Shown: positions 29,751 through 39,083, numbered from the stretch's first letter. The stretch is DNA of 64,000 nucleotides from Sphingomonas guangdongensis (GCF_900199185.1 NZ_OBMI01000001.1:744001-808000); one strand, 5' to 3'. Translations and numbers: made by a program. Notes: generated by a model not told the origin, from the letters alone.

Positions 29751-30080
29751 CTATTGCAAGTCATTCTTACTAGCGGCGTAGCCATACTTTGATCCGCTGC
29801 GCCTCAGGGCCGAAGTGGCGGCGAGGCGGTAGGCGGCTAGATAGCGGTGGTAGGTCGCTTGGCGCGCCGGGAAGCGTGCTGCCTCGGCCCGGTAGCGCGC
29901 GGCGTTCGCCAGCACCGCGACGTCCGCTCGGCAGCTTGCGAGCCGCTCGGCCGCGACATTGCCCAGGTCGACGGCCGCGCGGCCGGTGCGTGTCCGGTTG
30001 ACGCTGGCATGGCGCGGCGGCCGCTGGTTTGCGGCGCGCACGTCGATGCGCGCTATGGTCGCCTCTGCTAGGGAATCCAT
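29751..30080 (-). CDS. Doubtful small ORF between the two TonB receptor loci
   Basis: An ATG at 30080 would give 109 residues, including LASCRADVAVLANAARYRAE and QATYHRYLAAYRLAATSALR. The alanine/tyrosine pattern looks a little like real protein, but I recognise nothing, there is no clear ribosome binding site, it is antisense to the start of the TonB-receptor pseudogene, and its 3' end runs through the putative Fur box. It could be a remnant or chance ORF. Otherwise the 29698-30045 gap holds only the Fur-like site and the 16-bp palindrome. Confidence 0.18.
   Translation of the reverse strand: MDSLAEATIARIDVRAANQRPPRHASVNRTRTGRAAVDLGNVAAERLASCRADVAVLANAARYRAEAARFPARQATYHRYLAAYRLAATSALRRSGSKYGYAASKNDLQ
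29754..29773 (-). promoter_or_regulatory. Putative Fur-type iron box
   Basis: TTGCAAGTCATTCTTACTAG on the plus strand resembles the TGCAAATGATT-type boxes recognised by Fur in proteobacteria, matching roughly 14 of 19 positions by eye. It lies 57-76 nt upstream of the siderophore receptor, where iron repression would be expected. Confidence 0.45.
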
Positions 30081-30704
30081 CCTCCTGCTTGCCTTGTCGG
30101 CCGCGCCCGCGCAGGCCCGCGACCGGCTGGCGGCGATTGACCTGCCGGCGGGTAGCGGGGGCGAAACGATCCGCGTGCTCGGGCGACAGGTCCGCGTCTC
30201 CATCGGCTTTCGAGACGCAAGGCTGACCCGCCTGCCCCTTCGCGCGGTCAGGGGCTCGTTGACTCCGATCGCCGCGCTAGACCGACTGCTGAGCGGCACC
30301 GCCATGCGCGCGCGCCGCGTCGCCCGTCTACCTTCGTGATCGAGAGCGCCTCCCGGCGCGCCCAAATCGCCGCAACGCCGACCGCTCGTTCCCCGCTCTC
30401 CGCTCCGCCCGCGGGCGATGAGGAAGCAGCCGCCGCCGACATCGTCGTGACGGCGTCCAAGCGAGGCGTGCCGCTCGACCTCTACGCCGGCGGCGCGCAG
30501 GTGATCGAGGGCGACCGCCTGTCGCTGGCGGAGGGCGCACGCGGCACCAACCTGATCGAATTGCGCGTCGCCCGGCAGATGCGGGATCCGGGCTTGCGCT
30601 CCCCGCTCCCCGGCGTCCACAACCGGGTGGAGGAGCGAACGCGATATGGCGAGTACGCGCTGGTGCCGCGCAGCTTGCAGCTTGGGTTCGACCTCGCATT
30701 CTGA
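30046..30704 (+). pseudogene. Decayed TonB-dependent receptor with STN domain (frameshift plus large internal deletion)
   Basis: An ATG at 30046 gives a signal peptide (ESILLLALSAAPAQA) followed by an STN-like domain (AIDLPAGSGGETIRVLGRQV, then LPLRAVRGSLTPIAALDRLL). The frame stops at 30337. Reading continues in the adjacent frame from about 30336 as VIESASRRAQ, so one base appears lost in CCTTCGTG (ancestral P-F-V-I-E). After the plug start ADIVVTASKRGVPLDLYAGG the sequence jumps at about 30555 to a receptor C-terminus, RTRYGEYALVPRSLQLGFDL, ending in AF. Nearly all of the plug and barrel is missing: about 220 residues remain of an expected 800 or more. STN domains normally signal to FecR/sigma pairs, and none is adjacent. 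Confidence 0.75.
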
Positions 30705-30774
30705 GCGCAGCGCTGGTCCGCGCGCCCTTGCGGTCCTATGTGAGGCGCAGCAACCAGTCACAGGACCCAGACCG

Positions 30775-31728
30775 ATGCTCGACACGCCCCAGACGCAGGT
30801 GCCGCTGCTCGACATGAGCCGCCAGGCCGACGATCCCGACGGGTTCGCCGCCGCGCTCGGCCAGTCGTTCGAGCGGTTCGGCTTCGCGATGGTCTCCAAC
30901 CACGGCGTGCCGGACGCGCTGGTCGCACGCGCCTGGGCAATGACCAAGGCATTCTTCGACCTGCCAGAGGACGAGAAGCGCGGCTATTTTCTGGAAGGCG
31001 GCGGCGGCGCGCGCGGCTACACGCCGTTCAAGACGGAGATCGCCAAGGGCGCGACCCACGTCGACCTGAAGGAGTTCTGGCATGTCGGGCGCGAGCTGCC
31101 GGCCGGCCACCGCTTCGAGCAGGCGATGGCGCCCAACGTCTGGCCCGAGCACCCGGAGGGATTCCGCCAGACGTTCATCGAGCTGTTCGCCGCGCTCGAT
31201 ACAGCGGGTTCTCGGCTGCTGTCGGGCATCGCCCGCCACCTCGGCCTCGCGCCCGACTGGTTCGAGCACGCGGTGGAGGACGGCAATTCCGTGCTGCGCC
31301 TGCTCCACTACCCGCCCGTCCCGGCCGACGCGCCGGAAGTGCGCGCCGGTGCGCATGAGGACATCAATCTCATCACGCTGCTGCTCGGCGCCGAGGAGGC
31401 GGGGCTGGAGCTACTGGAAAAGGATGGCCGCTGGCTGCCGGTCAAGCCGCCGGAAGGCGCGATGGTCGTCAACGTCGGCGACATGCTCCAGCGGCTGACC
31501 AACCACGTTCTGCCGTCGACCACGCACCGCGTGGTCAATCCGGCGCCGGAGCGGCGCGGCTTCTCGCGCTACTCGATGCCCTACTTTCTCCACCCCGCGC
31601 CCGATTTCCTGATCGAGACGCTGCCCGGCACGATCAGCGCGGCGAACCCGAACCGCTACGAGACGCCGATCACCGCCCACGACTACCTCCGCGAACGGCT
31701 GGTCGAGATCGGGCTGATCAAAAAATAG
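30775..31728 (+). CDS. 2-oxoglutarate-Fe(II) oxygenase, isopenicillin-N-synthase-like
   Basis: A 317-residue non-haem iron oxygenase. The N-terminal DIOX_N segment has SFERFGFAMVSNHGVPDAL. The iron-binding facial triad is visible as GAHEDINLITLLLG (His and Asp, near 197-199) and STTHRVVNP (His, near 254). The 2OG-binding Arg-x-Ser is in GFSRYSMPYFLHP. The start is the ATG at 30775. Such proteins often act on small molecules in secondary metabolism or ethylene-like chemistry, but the substrate here is unknown. It stands alone, with about 137 bp before the next gene. Confidence 0.88.
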   Translation: MLDTPQTQVPLLDMSRQADDPDGFAAALGQSFERFGFAMVSNHGVPDALVARAWAMTKAFFDLPEDEKRGYFLEGGGGARGYTPFKTEIAKGATHVDLKEFWHVGRELPAGHRFEQAMAPNVWPEHPEGFRQTFIELFAALDTAGSRLLSGIARHLGLAPDWFEHAVEDGNSVLRLLHYPPVPADAPEVRAGAHEDINLITLLLGAEEAGLELLEKDGRWLPVKPPEGAMVVNVGDMLQRLTNHVLPSTTHRVVNPAPERRGFSRYSMPYFLHPAPDFLIETLPGTISAANPNRYETPITAHDYLRERLVEIGLIKK

Positions 31729-31865
31729 GCCACCACGCTGCGGGCGTTGGCTTGCCGGCTAGCCAGATCGGGTCAACATATCGGGCGATTTCTCGAGTAC
31801 GAACTCTCGACTCCGCTCGATCTCTACTCGAAACGAACGTGAACTTGCGTGACTTGGGGGATTGC

Positions 31866-33155
31866 ATGACCGAACCGCTGCGCATCGCGCTTGCCGGGCT
31901 GGGAACGGTCGGAGCCGGCGTGATCCGGCTGCTCGATGCCAATGCCGAACTGATCGCCAGGCGGGCCGGGCGGCCGATAGAGGTGGTGGCGGTGTCCGCG
32001 CGGGACCGGGCCAAGGACCGCGGCGTCGATCTCATCCCGTTCGACTGGGTGGACGACACCTCGGCACTGGCGACGCACGAGCGCGCGGACGTCGTCGTCG
32101 AGCTGATCGGCGGGTCGGACGGCCCCGCGCTGACCTTGGCGCGCCGGACGCTCGGCGCGGGCAAGTCGTTCGTTACCGCGAACAAGGCGATGCTGGCGCA
32201 TCACGGACTGGAGCTCGCCGAGGCGGCCGAGGGAGCGTCCGTCGCGCTCAAGTTCGAGGCGGCGGTCGCGGGCGGCATTCCCGTCATCAAGGGCCTGCGC
32301 GAGGGCGCGGCCGCGAACGCGATCGAGCGGGTCTACGGCATCCTCAACGGCACCTGCAATTTCATCCTGTCCAAGATGGAGAGCGAGGGCCGCGACTTCG
32401 CCGAGGTGCTGGCCGAGGCACAGGCGCTCGGCTTTGCGGAGGCCGACCCGAGCTTCGACATCGACGGCGTCGACGCCGCGCACAAGCTGTCGATCCTGGC
32501 GAGCATCGCGTTCGGCACCCAGCCGGCGTTTGGCGACGTGGCGGTGACCGGGATCCGCCACATCCTGGCCGCCGACATCGCGGAGGCGGCCGCGCTTGGC
32601 TACCGCGTGCGTCTGGTCGGGGTCGCGGAGGCGGGGCCGGCCGGGCTGTTCCAACGCGTCCACCCGCACCTCGTCCCCGTCGATCACCCGCTCGCCACCA
32701 CCACCGGCTCGCTGAACGCAGTCGTCGCCGACGGCAACTTCGTCGGGCGGCTGTTCTTTCAGGGGCGCGGAGCCGGTGACGGGCCAACTGCATCGGCGGT
32801 CGTGGCCGACCTGATCGACATCGCACGCGGCGAGTTCGGCCCGCCCTATGCGATGCCCGCCGCGTCGCTCACCGCCTTGCCGCCCGCTCCTGCGGGCGAG
32901 CGCCGAGGCCGCGCCTACCTCCGCTTCGCCGTCGTCGACCGCGTCGGCGTTCTGGCGGAGATCGCCGCCGCGATGCGCGATGCGGGCGTGTCCATCGAGA
33001 GCCTGATCCAGCGCGGCGCGGGCGCGGACGGCACCGTGCTGGTCGCGATCGTCACCCACGACGGACCGGAACGCTGCATCGCCCAGGCGCTGGAGAAGCT
33101 GCGCGGTTCGCAGAGCCTGGCGGGCGAGCCGATGTGGATGCACCTGCTGGGGTAA
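31866..33155 (+). CDS. hom: Homoserine dehydrogenase
   Basis: A 429-residue NAD(P)-dependent enzyme reducing aspartate semialdehyde to homoserine for threonine and methionine. The nucleotide site is IALAGLGTVGAGVIRLLDAN at about 7-26. The catalytic domain has VYGILNGTCNFILSKME and AEADPSFDIDGVDAAHKLSI. A C-terminal ACT domain (about 350-425: RFAVVDRVGVLAEIAAAMRD) is the usual threonine feedback site. The ATG at 31866 has GGGG about 6 nt before it; the longer upstream frame has no homology. Confidence 0.94.
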   Translation: MTEPLRIALAGLGTVGAGVIRLLDANAELIARRAGRPIEVVAVSARDRAKDRGVDLIPFDWVDDTSALATHERADVVVELIGGSDGPALTLARRTLGAGKSFVTANKAMLAHHGLELAEAAEGASVALKFEAAVAGGIPVIKGLREGAAANAIERVYGILNGTCNFILSKMESEGRDFAEVLAEAQALGFAEADPSFDIDGVDAAHKLSILASIAFGTQPAFGDVAVTGIRHILAADIAEAAALGYRVRLVGVAEAGPAGLFQRVHPHLVPVDHPLATTTGSLNAVVADGNFVGRLFFQGRGAGDGPTASAVVADLIDIARGEFGPPYAMPAASLTALPPAPAGERRGRAYLRFAVVDRVGVLAEIAAAMRDAGVSIESLIQRGAGADGTVLVAIVTHDGPERCIAQALEKLRGSQSLAGEPMWMHLLG

Positions 33156-33157
33156 GA

Positions 33158-34174
33158 TCAGGTCCTGAACGCAGGCTCGTAGGCGAACAATCCCGGCAGA
33201 CCGCCGGTCATGACGAAGAGAAGCTTGTGACCGCCGCTCCACCTGCCGGCCCGCACGTCACCGAGAAGGCCGGCCATCGCCTTGCCGCCATAGACCGGAT
33301 CGAGGAGCAGCCCCTCCGTCCGGGCGACCAGCCGCACCGTGTCGATCGTCGCCTTCGTCGGGATGCCGTACCCCTCGCCGAGCGCGTCTCCGCCGACGAC
33401 GACGTCGTCATCCGTCACGCGGTGATCCGCACCGAATAGGTCGAGCACCTCACGCGACAACGTTCGCGTGTCCGCTCGTGCCTCCGCGAGCGGGGCAAGC
33501 ACCGTGTAGGAGCAAACGCGACACGGATCGTCGTCGCTTGCGACCATACCGGCCAGCAGTCCGGCATGCGTGCCTGAACTGCCGTTGGGCACGACGATCT
33601 GGTCGAAGCGGAGACCCAGCTCGACCTCCTGCCTGGTGATCTCGACCGCGCAGTTGGCGTAGCCGAGGCACCCGGTCGGCGAGGACCCGCCAGCACCGAC
33701 CACATAGGCTTGTCGACCCTGTGCCTGAAGCGCCTGGACCCGCTGCTTGGCGACAGACAGCGCATCGCCGGTCGCGGGCAGGCGATGCACCGTAGCGCCC
33801 AACAAGTCGTCGAGGAGCACGTTGCCGTTTCGGCGATACGCCTCATCGTCGCGTGGCACCCGATCCGTCAGCACGAGTTCGCAGGCGAGCCCCGCCCGCA
33901 CTGCTGCGGCCGCGCTCAGGCGTGCATGGTTGGACTGGCGCGCGCCGGTCGTAATGAACGTGTCGCAGCCCGCCGCCAGCGCTGCGCCGAGGAGGTACTC
34001 CAGCTTGCGCAGCTTGTTGCCACCCCCGCCCAACCCCGTCAGGTCGTCGCGTTTGACGAAGATCGCCGGGACTCCCCGCCCGCCGAGTGCCTGCTCGAGC
34101 CGGGTCAGGCGCTGGATCGGCGTTACGCCTTCGAGCAGCGTCCTTCGGGGAAAGCGGACAAAAGGATCGGGCAT
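33158..34174 (-). CDS. PLP-dependent D-cysteine desulfhydrase / ACC-deaminase-like enzyme
   Basis: A 338-residue fold-type II PLP enzyme. The PLP lysine is K54 in GLGGGGNKLRKLEYLL. The phosphate-binding or active-site serine region is TTGARQSNHARLSAAAAVRA. The PLP phosphate-binding PNGSSGTHAGLLAGM motif is near 190. The C-terminal LLLDPVYGGKAMAGLLGDV is typical of DcyD. It could act on D-cysteine, L-cysteate or ACC. The start at 34174 gives the family N-terminus FPRRTLLEGVTPI. It converges on hom with 2 bp between stops. Confidence 0.85.
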   Translation of the reverse strand: MPDPFVRFPRRTLLEGVTPIQRLTRLEQALGGRGVPAIFVKRDDLTGLGGGGNKLRKLEYLLGAALAAGCDTFITTGARQSNHARLSAAAAVRAGLACELVLTDRVPRDDEAYRRNGNVLLDDLLGATVHRLPATGDALSVAKQRVQALQAQGRQAYVVGAGGSSPTGCLGYANCAVEITRQEVELGLRFDQIVVPNGSSGTHAGLLAGMVASDDDPCRVCSYTVLAPLAEARADTRTLSREVLDLFGADHRVTDDDVVVGGDALGEGYGIPTKATIDTVRLVARTEGLLLDPVYGGKAMAGLLGDVRAGRWSGGHKLLFVMTGGLPGLFAYEPAFRT

Positions 34175-34239
34175 GACGGCTCCGCAGACCGAGCTTCTCG
34201 AGCCCCGCTCCATCCTCAATAGCCGCGGCTACGCGGAAG

Positions 34240-34572
34240 TCACGGCGCCAGCTTGCGGGTCTTCACCTGTGTGCCGCCCGCGCCCGTCGTCATCGTGACA
34301 CCGGCGAAACCGCAGTCAGCAAAGAACGGGCCGACCCGACCGCAGCCCGCGAGCTTCGGCTGGAGCAGCGCATCGCGTTCGCGCGGCACGTTGTCGCGCG
34401 TGTCGGGCAGGACGAACGTGATGCGGTAGCGCTTGTCCGCATCGCGACGGGCGCAGACGGTGATGTCGTCGGCCGCCTCGCTCGTGCGGCACGGCACCTC
34501 CGCCCGCGTCAGCGCCTTAGCCTGCGTGACCAGGTCTTGCGGCGCCAGGCCGAGCAGGAGGAGCGCGATCAT
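34240..34572 (-). CDS. Small exported hypothetical protein
   Basis: A 110-residue protein from the ATG at 34572. The N-terminus (MIALLLLGLAPQD) resembles a short signal peptide. The mature part has four cysteines (PCRTSEAADDITVCARRD and AGCGRV...FADCGF) that could form two disulfides in the periplasm. I recognise no named family. It lies between the desulfhydrase (same strand, 65 bp) and the divergent glpX. Confidence 0.6.
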   Translation of the reverse strand: MIALLLLGLAPQDLVTQAKALTRAEVPCRTSEAADDITVCARRDADKRYRITFVLPDTRDNVPRERDALLQPKLAGCGRVGPFFADCGFAGVTMTTGAGGTQVKTRKLAP

Positions 34573-34674
34573 CACCGTTTCACCATGATCCGGCGCGCCG
34601 GCGCCCGCAAGCCTCGACAAGCGCCCGGACGCTCCGTAGGGGCATCAACAAAGCACAGCCCCCCGGAGAACAGC

Positions 34675-35646
34675 ATGACCGACGTCGCCAGCACCGTCCT
34701 CGACCGGGTGCTCGTTCTCGAGATGGTGCGCGTGACGGAGGCGGCGGCGATCGCGGCGGCGCGGCTGGTCGGCCGTGGCGACGAGAAGGAAGCGGACGCC
34801 GCCGCGGTGGAGGCGATGCGCGCCGCACTCAACACCCTCTACATGGACGGCACGGTCGTGATCGGCGAGGGCGAGCGTGACGAGGCGCCGATGCTGTTCA
34901 TCGGCGAGAAGGTCGGCGCGGCGATCGGCAAGGGGCCGAAGATCGACATCGCGCTCGATCCGCTGGAGGGGACGACCATCACCGCCAAGGCCGGGCCGAA
35001 CGCGCTCGCCGTGCTGGCGATCGCAGAGGAGGGCCAGCTGCTCAACGCGCCGGACGTGTACATGGAGAAACTGGCGGTCGGCCCCGGCTATCCGCCGGAC
35101 GTGATCGACCTGGCGAAATCGCCGAGCGAGAACATCCGCGCGGTGGCGGCGGCGAAGGGCGTGGAGCCGCACGAGATCACCGTCTGCGTGCTCGACCGTC
35201 CCCGCCACGAGGCGCTGGTGGCGGAGCTGCGCGCGCTCGGCTGCGGGGTGATGCTGATCGGCGACGGCGACGTCGCGGGCGTGATCGCCACCACCGATCC
35301 GGACACAACCGTTGATGTCTACATGGGATCGGGCGGCGCGCCGGAGGGCGTGCTCGCCTGCGCGGCGCTCCGCTGCATCGGCGGGCAGTTCAAGGGGCGG
35401 TTGTTGTTCCGCAACGATGCGGAACGCGAGCGGGCGGCGCGCTGGGGCGTGACCGACCTCGACAAGATCTACGACCTGACCGAGCTCGCCAAGGGCGACT
35501 GCATCTTCGCCGCGACCGGCGTGACCGACGGCTCGCTGCTCGCCGGCGTCAAGCGCAAGGGTGCCAAGATGACGACGGAGAGCGTGGTGATGCGCGCGTC
35601 CTCCGGCACCGTCCGCTGGGTCAAGGGCGAGCACCGCGTGGGCTGA
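34675..35646 (+). CDS. glpX: Class II fructose-1,6-bisphosphatase
   Basis: A 323-residue GlpX-type, Li-sensitive metal phosphatase of gluconeogenesis. The metal and substrate region includes GTVVIGEGERDEAPMLFIGE and DIALDPLEGTTITAKAGPNA. Other conserved parts are DVYMEKLAVGPGYP, MGSGGAPEGVLACAALRCIG and FAATGVTDGSLLAGVK. CCGGAG sits about 8 nt before the ATG at 34675. No class I enzyme is in the window. Confidence 0.95.
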   Translation: MTDVASTVLDRVLVLEMVRVTEAAAIAAARLVGRGDEKEADAAAVEAMRAALNTLYMDGTVVIGEGERDEAPMLFIGEKVGAAIGKGPKIDIALDPLEGTTITAKAGPNALAVLAIAEEGQLLNAPDVYMEKLAVGPGYPPDVIDLAKSPSENIRAVAAAKGVEPHEITVCVLDRPRHEALVAELRALGCGVMLIGDGDVAGVIATTDPDTTVDVYMGSGGAPEGVLACAALRCIGGQFKGRLLFRNDAERERAARWGVTDLDKIYDLTELAKGDCIFAATGVTDGSLLAGVKRKGAKMTTESVVMRASSGTVRWVKGEHRVG

Positions 35647-35687
35647 GCGCCGGCCGAATTACAACGCCGGCCGTACCTCGCTTGTAC

Positions 35688-35768
35688 TGTCACCCCAGCG
35701 AACGCTGGGGTTTTTCGCCATCGAAGTGCGCCCCTGCCGCACCAGAACCCAGCTTCAGCTGGGATGAC
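35688..35768. repeat. CGTCAYCCC-type palindromic element, copy at the 3' end of the serine hydrolase gene
   Basis: The element has a left hairpin, CCCCAGC-GAAC-GCTGGGG (35693-35710), and a right hairpin, CCCAGCTTCAGCTGGG (35748-35763), with outer ends TGTCACCCCAGC and GCTGGGATGACG. It has the same architecture as the copies at 48369-48448 and 54436-54520. The serine hydrolase gene reads into it from the right and terminates at its left end. Confidence 0.8.
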
Positions 35769-36772
35769 GTTGCGTTCTTGAGCCGCGCGATGCCCTCATG
35801 CGCGATCCGGGCCCCCTCCGCGCCTCCGCGATTGATGCCGGCGGCATAGGCGCGGCGGGCGGCGCGATCGATCTGCGCCGACACGTACCACAGCGTGTTC
35901 GATCCGTCGTGAGTCAGCGTCCCGCCCTCCAGCGCCCAGCCGCCGGCGTAGCGCGCGCCCGCGATCGGCGGGGCGAGCAGCCATGCCAGCGTCTCCGACC
36001 GCAGCAGCGGTCTGCCCCCATCGAGGAACAGCTGGAGGAAGCGGGCGTAGCTCGCCGGGGGCATGTGGACGCCCCCGGCCGGCGCCAGCACCGCCGGATT
36101 GTCGGCGAAGCCCGCCGGATCGATCGGGATCAGCGTCGGCCCGGCACGGCCCCACAGCCCGCGGCGTGGCGCGCCGACACCCGCGTCCCGAATACCGAGC
36201 GGCGCGAACAGCTCGGCCGCGATCGCCTCCTCCCAGCTCAACCCTGTCGCGGCCTCGATCGCCGCACCGACCACGACGAAGTTGAGGTTGCCATAGACAT
36301 AAGCGCCGGGCGTACCGGCAGGGGGCGCGGCGAGCAGCGCCGCCACCAGTGCCTGGCGCTGCGCCCGCGGGGACGACCGGTCCGTGTGCCGCTCCATCAG
36401 CCAGGCCGGCGTGACGGGTGCGTCGGTGAGCCCGGCGACATGCCCCATCAGCTGCTCGACGGTCGTGCCCGCCCAGGCGGGGTGGACGCCGAGCGCCGGG
36501 AACAGCTGCGGCAGCGTCGCGCCCCAGCGGCAACGACCCCGATCGACCAGCCGGGCGTAGAGCGCCGCGGTCATCGCCTTGGTGTTCGATCCCAGGTGCC
36601 ACGCCCAGGTGGGGTCGAGGACGGCGCCGTCCTCCCCCTCCAGCACCAGCCCGGCAAGCCCCGCGGGCGTGCAGGAGAAGGCGAAGCGCCCGTTCGGGCG
36701 CGGGGTCTCGGCCCGCGCGACGCGCGGCAGCAGCGCCGCGGCACCCACCGCGAGGAACTGGCGCCGCCTCAA
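35690..36772 (-). CDS. Serine hydrolase, class C beta-lactamase / penicillin-binding-like, Tat-exported
   Basis: A 360-residue periplasmic serine hydrolase. A TTG at 36772 overlaps the ABC permease stop (TTGA) and gives [20 protein letters not shown], a twin-arginine-like signal. The catalytic Ser-x-x-Lys is [14 protein letters not shown] (about 70), the Tyr-x-Asn is [15 protein letters not shown] (about 165), and a late HDGSN replaces the KTG/HxG box near 305. The last 25 or so residues (SSQLKLGSG onward) are encoded by a dispersed palindromic element that also supplies the TGA. The substrate is unknown; esterase or D-aminopeptidase activity is as likely as beta-lactamase. Confidence 0.82.
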   Translation of the reverse strand: MRRRQFLAVGAAALLPRVARAETPRPNGRFAFSCTPAGLAGLVLEGEDGAVLDPTWAWHLGSNTKAMTAALYARLVDRGRCRWGATLPQLFPALGVHPAWAGTTVEQLMGHVAGLTDAPVTPAWLMERHTDRSSPRAQRQALVAALLAAPPAGTPGAYVYGNLNFVVVGAAIEAATGLSWEEAIAAELFAPLGIRDAGVGAPRRGLWGRAGPTLIPIDPAGFADNPAVLAPAGGVHMPPASYARFLQLFLDGGRPLLRSETLAWLLAPPIAGARYAGGWALEGGTLTHDGSNTLWYVSAQIDRAARRAYAAGINRGGAEGARIAHEGIARLKNATSSQLKLGSGAAGAHFDGEKPQRSLG

Positions 36773-37530
36773 TTTTTCAGCCGGTAACCGGTACGGAAGA
36801 TCCAGGCGATCACGCCGAGGCACAGCGCCATGAACCCGGCCGTGAAGGCCAGGCTGTAGCCGACATCGACGTCGCCCTGCCCGAAGAAGCTCCAGCGGAA
36901 GCCGCTGACCAGGTAGACGACCGGATTGAACAGGCTGACCGTCCGCCACGGCTGCGGCAGCATGTCGATCGAGTAGAAGGCGCCGCCGAGAAAGGTGAGC
37001 GGCGTGACCAGCAGTGCCGGCACGAAGTTCAGCTGCTCGAACCCCTTTGCCCACACGCCGATGATGAACCCGAACAGGCTGAAAGTGACGCTGGTCAGGA
37101 TCAGGAAGGCGACCATCGCGAGCGGATGCTCGATCCGGAGCGGCACGAACAGCGCCGAGGTCGCGAGAATGATGAGCCCCAGCACCACCGATTTGGTCGC
37201 CGCGGCCCCGACGTAGCCGAGCACCATCTCCATCGCCGAGACGGGCGCGGACAGCAGCTCAAAGATCGTGCCGGTGAACTTCGGGAAGTAGATGCCGATC
37301 GAAGCGTTGCCGATGCTCTGCGTCAGCAGCGAGAGCATGATCAGCCCGGGCACGATGAAGCTGCCGTAGCCGACGCCGCCGACCTCCTGCATCCGGCTGC
37401 CGATCGCACCGCCGAACACGACGAAGTAGAGGCTGGTGGTGATCACGGGCGTGACCAGGCTCTGCCACAGCGTGCGTAGCGCGCGCGCCATCTCGAACCG
37501 GTAGATCGCCCAGACGCCGTGCGTGTTCAT
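36769..37530 (-). CDS. ABC-2 type exporter permease
   Basis: A 253-residue six-TM permease of the YadH/ABC-2 group. Segments such as [39 protein letters not shown] and [18 protein letters not shown] are typical. It pairs with the ATPase upstream across about 100 bp that contains an inverted-repeat element. The transported molecule cannot be inferred from sequence. Confidence 0.9.
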   Translation of the reverse strand: MNTHGVWAIYRFEMARALRTLWQSLVTPVITTSLYFVVFGGAIGSRMQEVGGVGYGSFIVPGLIMLSLLTQSIGNASIGIYFPKFTGTIFELLSAPVSAMEMVLGYVGAAATKSVVLGLIILATSALFVPLRIEHPLAMVAFLILTSVTFSLFGFIIGVWAKGFEQLNFVPALLVTPLTFLGGAFYSIDMLPQPWRTVSLFNPVVYLVSGFRWSFFGQGDVDVGYSLAFTAGFMALCLGVIAWIFRTGYRLKN

Positions 37531-37547
37531 GCCTGCCCCCTCCCCAA

Positions 37548-37618
37548 CGGTTCGTTCCGAGCGAAGTCGGGGGACGGGTAGTCGGATCGGGTCCCTCGAC
37601 TACGCTCCGGACAAACGG
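37548..37618. repeat. Imperfect 30-bp inverted repeat between the ABC transporter genes
   Basis: The left arm 37548-37577 (CGGTTCGTTCCGAGCGAAGT...) and the right arm 37589-37618 match as inverted repeats at about 22 of 30 positions. The sequence (TCGACTACGCTCCGGAC, CGTTCGT) is related to the longer element at 62006-62140. It separates permease and ATPase genes that would otherwise be adjacent. Confidence 0.6.
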
Positions 37619-37633
37619 AAGTGGCTGCGCGCA

Positions 37634-38569
37634 TCACGCCGCCCTCCGCTCGGTCACCAGGTCGACGAAGATGTCCTCCAGGCTCGACTTGGACGTTTCC
37701 AGGTCCTTGAAGGTGATGCCGAGCTCGCCGAGCTTGCGCAGCAGCGAGGGGATGCCGGTCCGCTCCGCTTGCGCGTCGAAGACGTAGCGGAGCGTGTGAC
37801 CCTCGTTCTCCAGGCTCAGGTGCCATTCCGCGAGGTCCGGCGGGATCGTCGCCATCGGTTCTACCAGCGCCAGGTCCATCTCGCGCTTGCCGAGTTTCGC
37901 CATGAGCGCGGTCTTCTCCTCGACCAGCAGCAGCTTGCCGCCCGTGATCACGCCGACGCGATCGGCCATCTCCTCCGCTTCCTCGATATAGTGGGTAGTC
38001 AGGATGATGGTGACGCCGCGGGTACGCAGCCGCCCGATCAGCTTCCACATGTCGCGCCGGAGCGACACGTCGACGCCCGCGGTCGGCTCGTCCAGGAACA
38101 GGATGTCGGGTTCGTGGCTGAGTGCTTTCGCGATCAATACCCGGCGCTTCATTCCGCCCGAGAGCTCCATGATCTTGGCGGAACGCTTGTCCCACAGCGA
38201 CAGGTCGCGCAGCAGTTCCTCGATATAGGCGTCGTGGCCGGATCGCCCGAACAGGCGGCGGCTGAATTTCACGGTCGCCAGCACCGTCTCGAACATGTCG
38301 ACCGACAGCTCCTGCGGTACCAGCCCGATCTTGGCGCGGGCACGCTTGAAGTCGGTGATCGCGTCGTGCCCGTCGACGGTGATCGTGCCGGAGGACGGCG
38401 TGACGATGCCGCAGATCGTGCTGATCAGCGTCGTCTTGCCGGCGCCATTGGGCCCGAGCAGCGCGAAGATCTCGCCGCGCCTGATCTCCAGATCGACGGT
38501 ATCGAGCGCGCGGTGGCCGCCCTTGTAGGTCTTCGACACGCCGGCCACGGCCAGGATCGGATCGTGCAT
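37634..38569 (-). CDS. ABC-2 type exporter ATP-binding protein
   Basis: A 311-residue ABC ATPase. Walker A is GPNGAGKT at 39-46, the signature LSGGMKRRV near 136, and Walker [13 protein letters not shown] near 155. A C-terminal extension of about 80 residues after position 230 is common in YadG-like drug/antibiotic exporters. It is the first gene of the unit with the permease at 36769-37530. Confidence 0.93.
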   Translation of the reverse strand: MHDPILAVAGVSKTYKGGHRALDTVDLEIRRGEIFALLGPNGAGKTTLISTICGIVTPSSGTITVDGHDAITDFKRARAKIGLVPQELSVDMFETVLATVKFSRRLFGRSGHDAYIEELLRDLSLWDKRSAKIMELSGGMKRRVLIAKALSHEPDILFLDEPTAGVDVSLRRDMWKLIGRLRTRGVTIILTTHYIEEAEEMADRVGVITGGKLLLVEEKTALMAKLGKREMDLALVEPMATIPPDLAEWHLSLENEGHTLRYVFDAQAERTGIPSLLRKLGELGITFKDLETSKSSLEDIFVDLVTERRAA

Positions 38570-38639
38570 GCGCGCCCCCTTGTGTGGCGCGTGACGTAGG
38601 CAGCGCCGGCGCGTTCCACAAGCGTCACGAACCGCGGGA

Positions 38640-39083
38640 TCACTGGTCGAAGTCGTTCCGGTCCGTACCGTGCAACTGACCCCACAGCCGCTGGGTCCCC
38701 GCCTCCTGCGCGCGGTTGACGAATTGCGACGCGACCAGCCAGCCCTTGATGGGCCGGAGCGGCAGCAGCGTGCCCGCCGCCATGATCGGCATGGAGGTGA
38801 GCAGGTGCACCCACCAGGGCGGCGCGAACGCGAGCTCGATCCACACCACGATCGCGATCAGCGGCAGCGCGATGACGCACAGCGAGAAGAAGGCCGGGCC
38901 ATCGTCCGGCGCCGCGAACCGGTAGTCGAGGCCGCAGCATTCGCAGCGATCGGTGATCCGGAGCCACGACCGGAACATCCGTCCCTTGCCGCAGCGCGGG
39001 CAGAGCCCGTACCAGCCGCTGCGCAGGATCCAGCGGAACTTGGCGTCACCGGAAAGCTGCTCGTTCTCGTTGTCGATCCCCAT
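38640..39083 (-). CDS. DUF983 family membrane protein
   Basis: A 147-residue inner-membrane protein. A zinc-ribbon-like pair of cysteine knuckles ([10 protein letters not shown] and [10 protein letters not shown]) precedes two TMs ([20 protein letters not shown] and [20 protein letters not shown]). These are the defining features of DUF983, a family often found near cytochrome oxidase assembly genes; here it is alone. The function is unknown. Confidence 0.88.
   Translation of the reverse strand: MGIDNENEQLSGDAKFRWILRSGWYGLCPRCGKGRMFRSWLRITDRCECCGLDYRFAAPDDGPAFFSLCVIALPLIAIVVWIELAFAPPWWVHLLTSMPIMAAGTLLPLRPIKGWLVASQFVNRAQEAGTQRLWGQLHGTDRNDFDQ

Noticed and set aside
29751-30947. 398-residue minus-strand ORF across the TonB-receptor remnant
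   Set aside because: It runs antisense to the pseudogene and into the oxygenase gene. Only its last 109 codons were kept, as a doubtful ORF.
34240-34620. Longer start at 34620 for the small exported protein
   Set aside because: The extra 16 residues hide the apparent signal peptide beginning at 34572.
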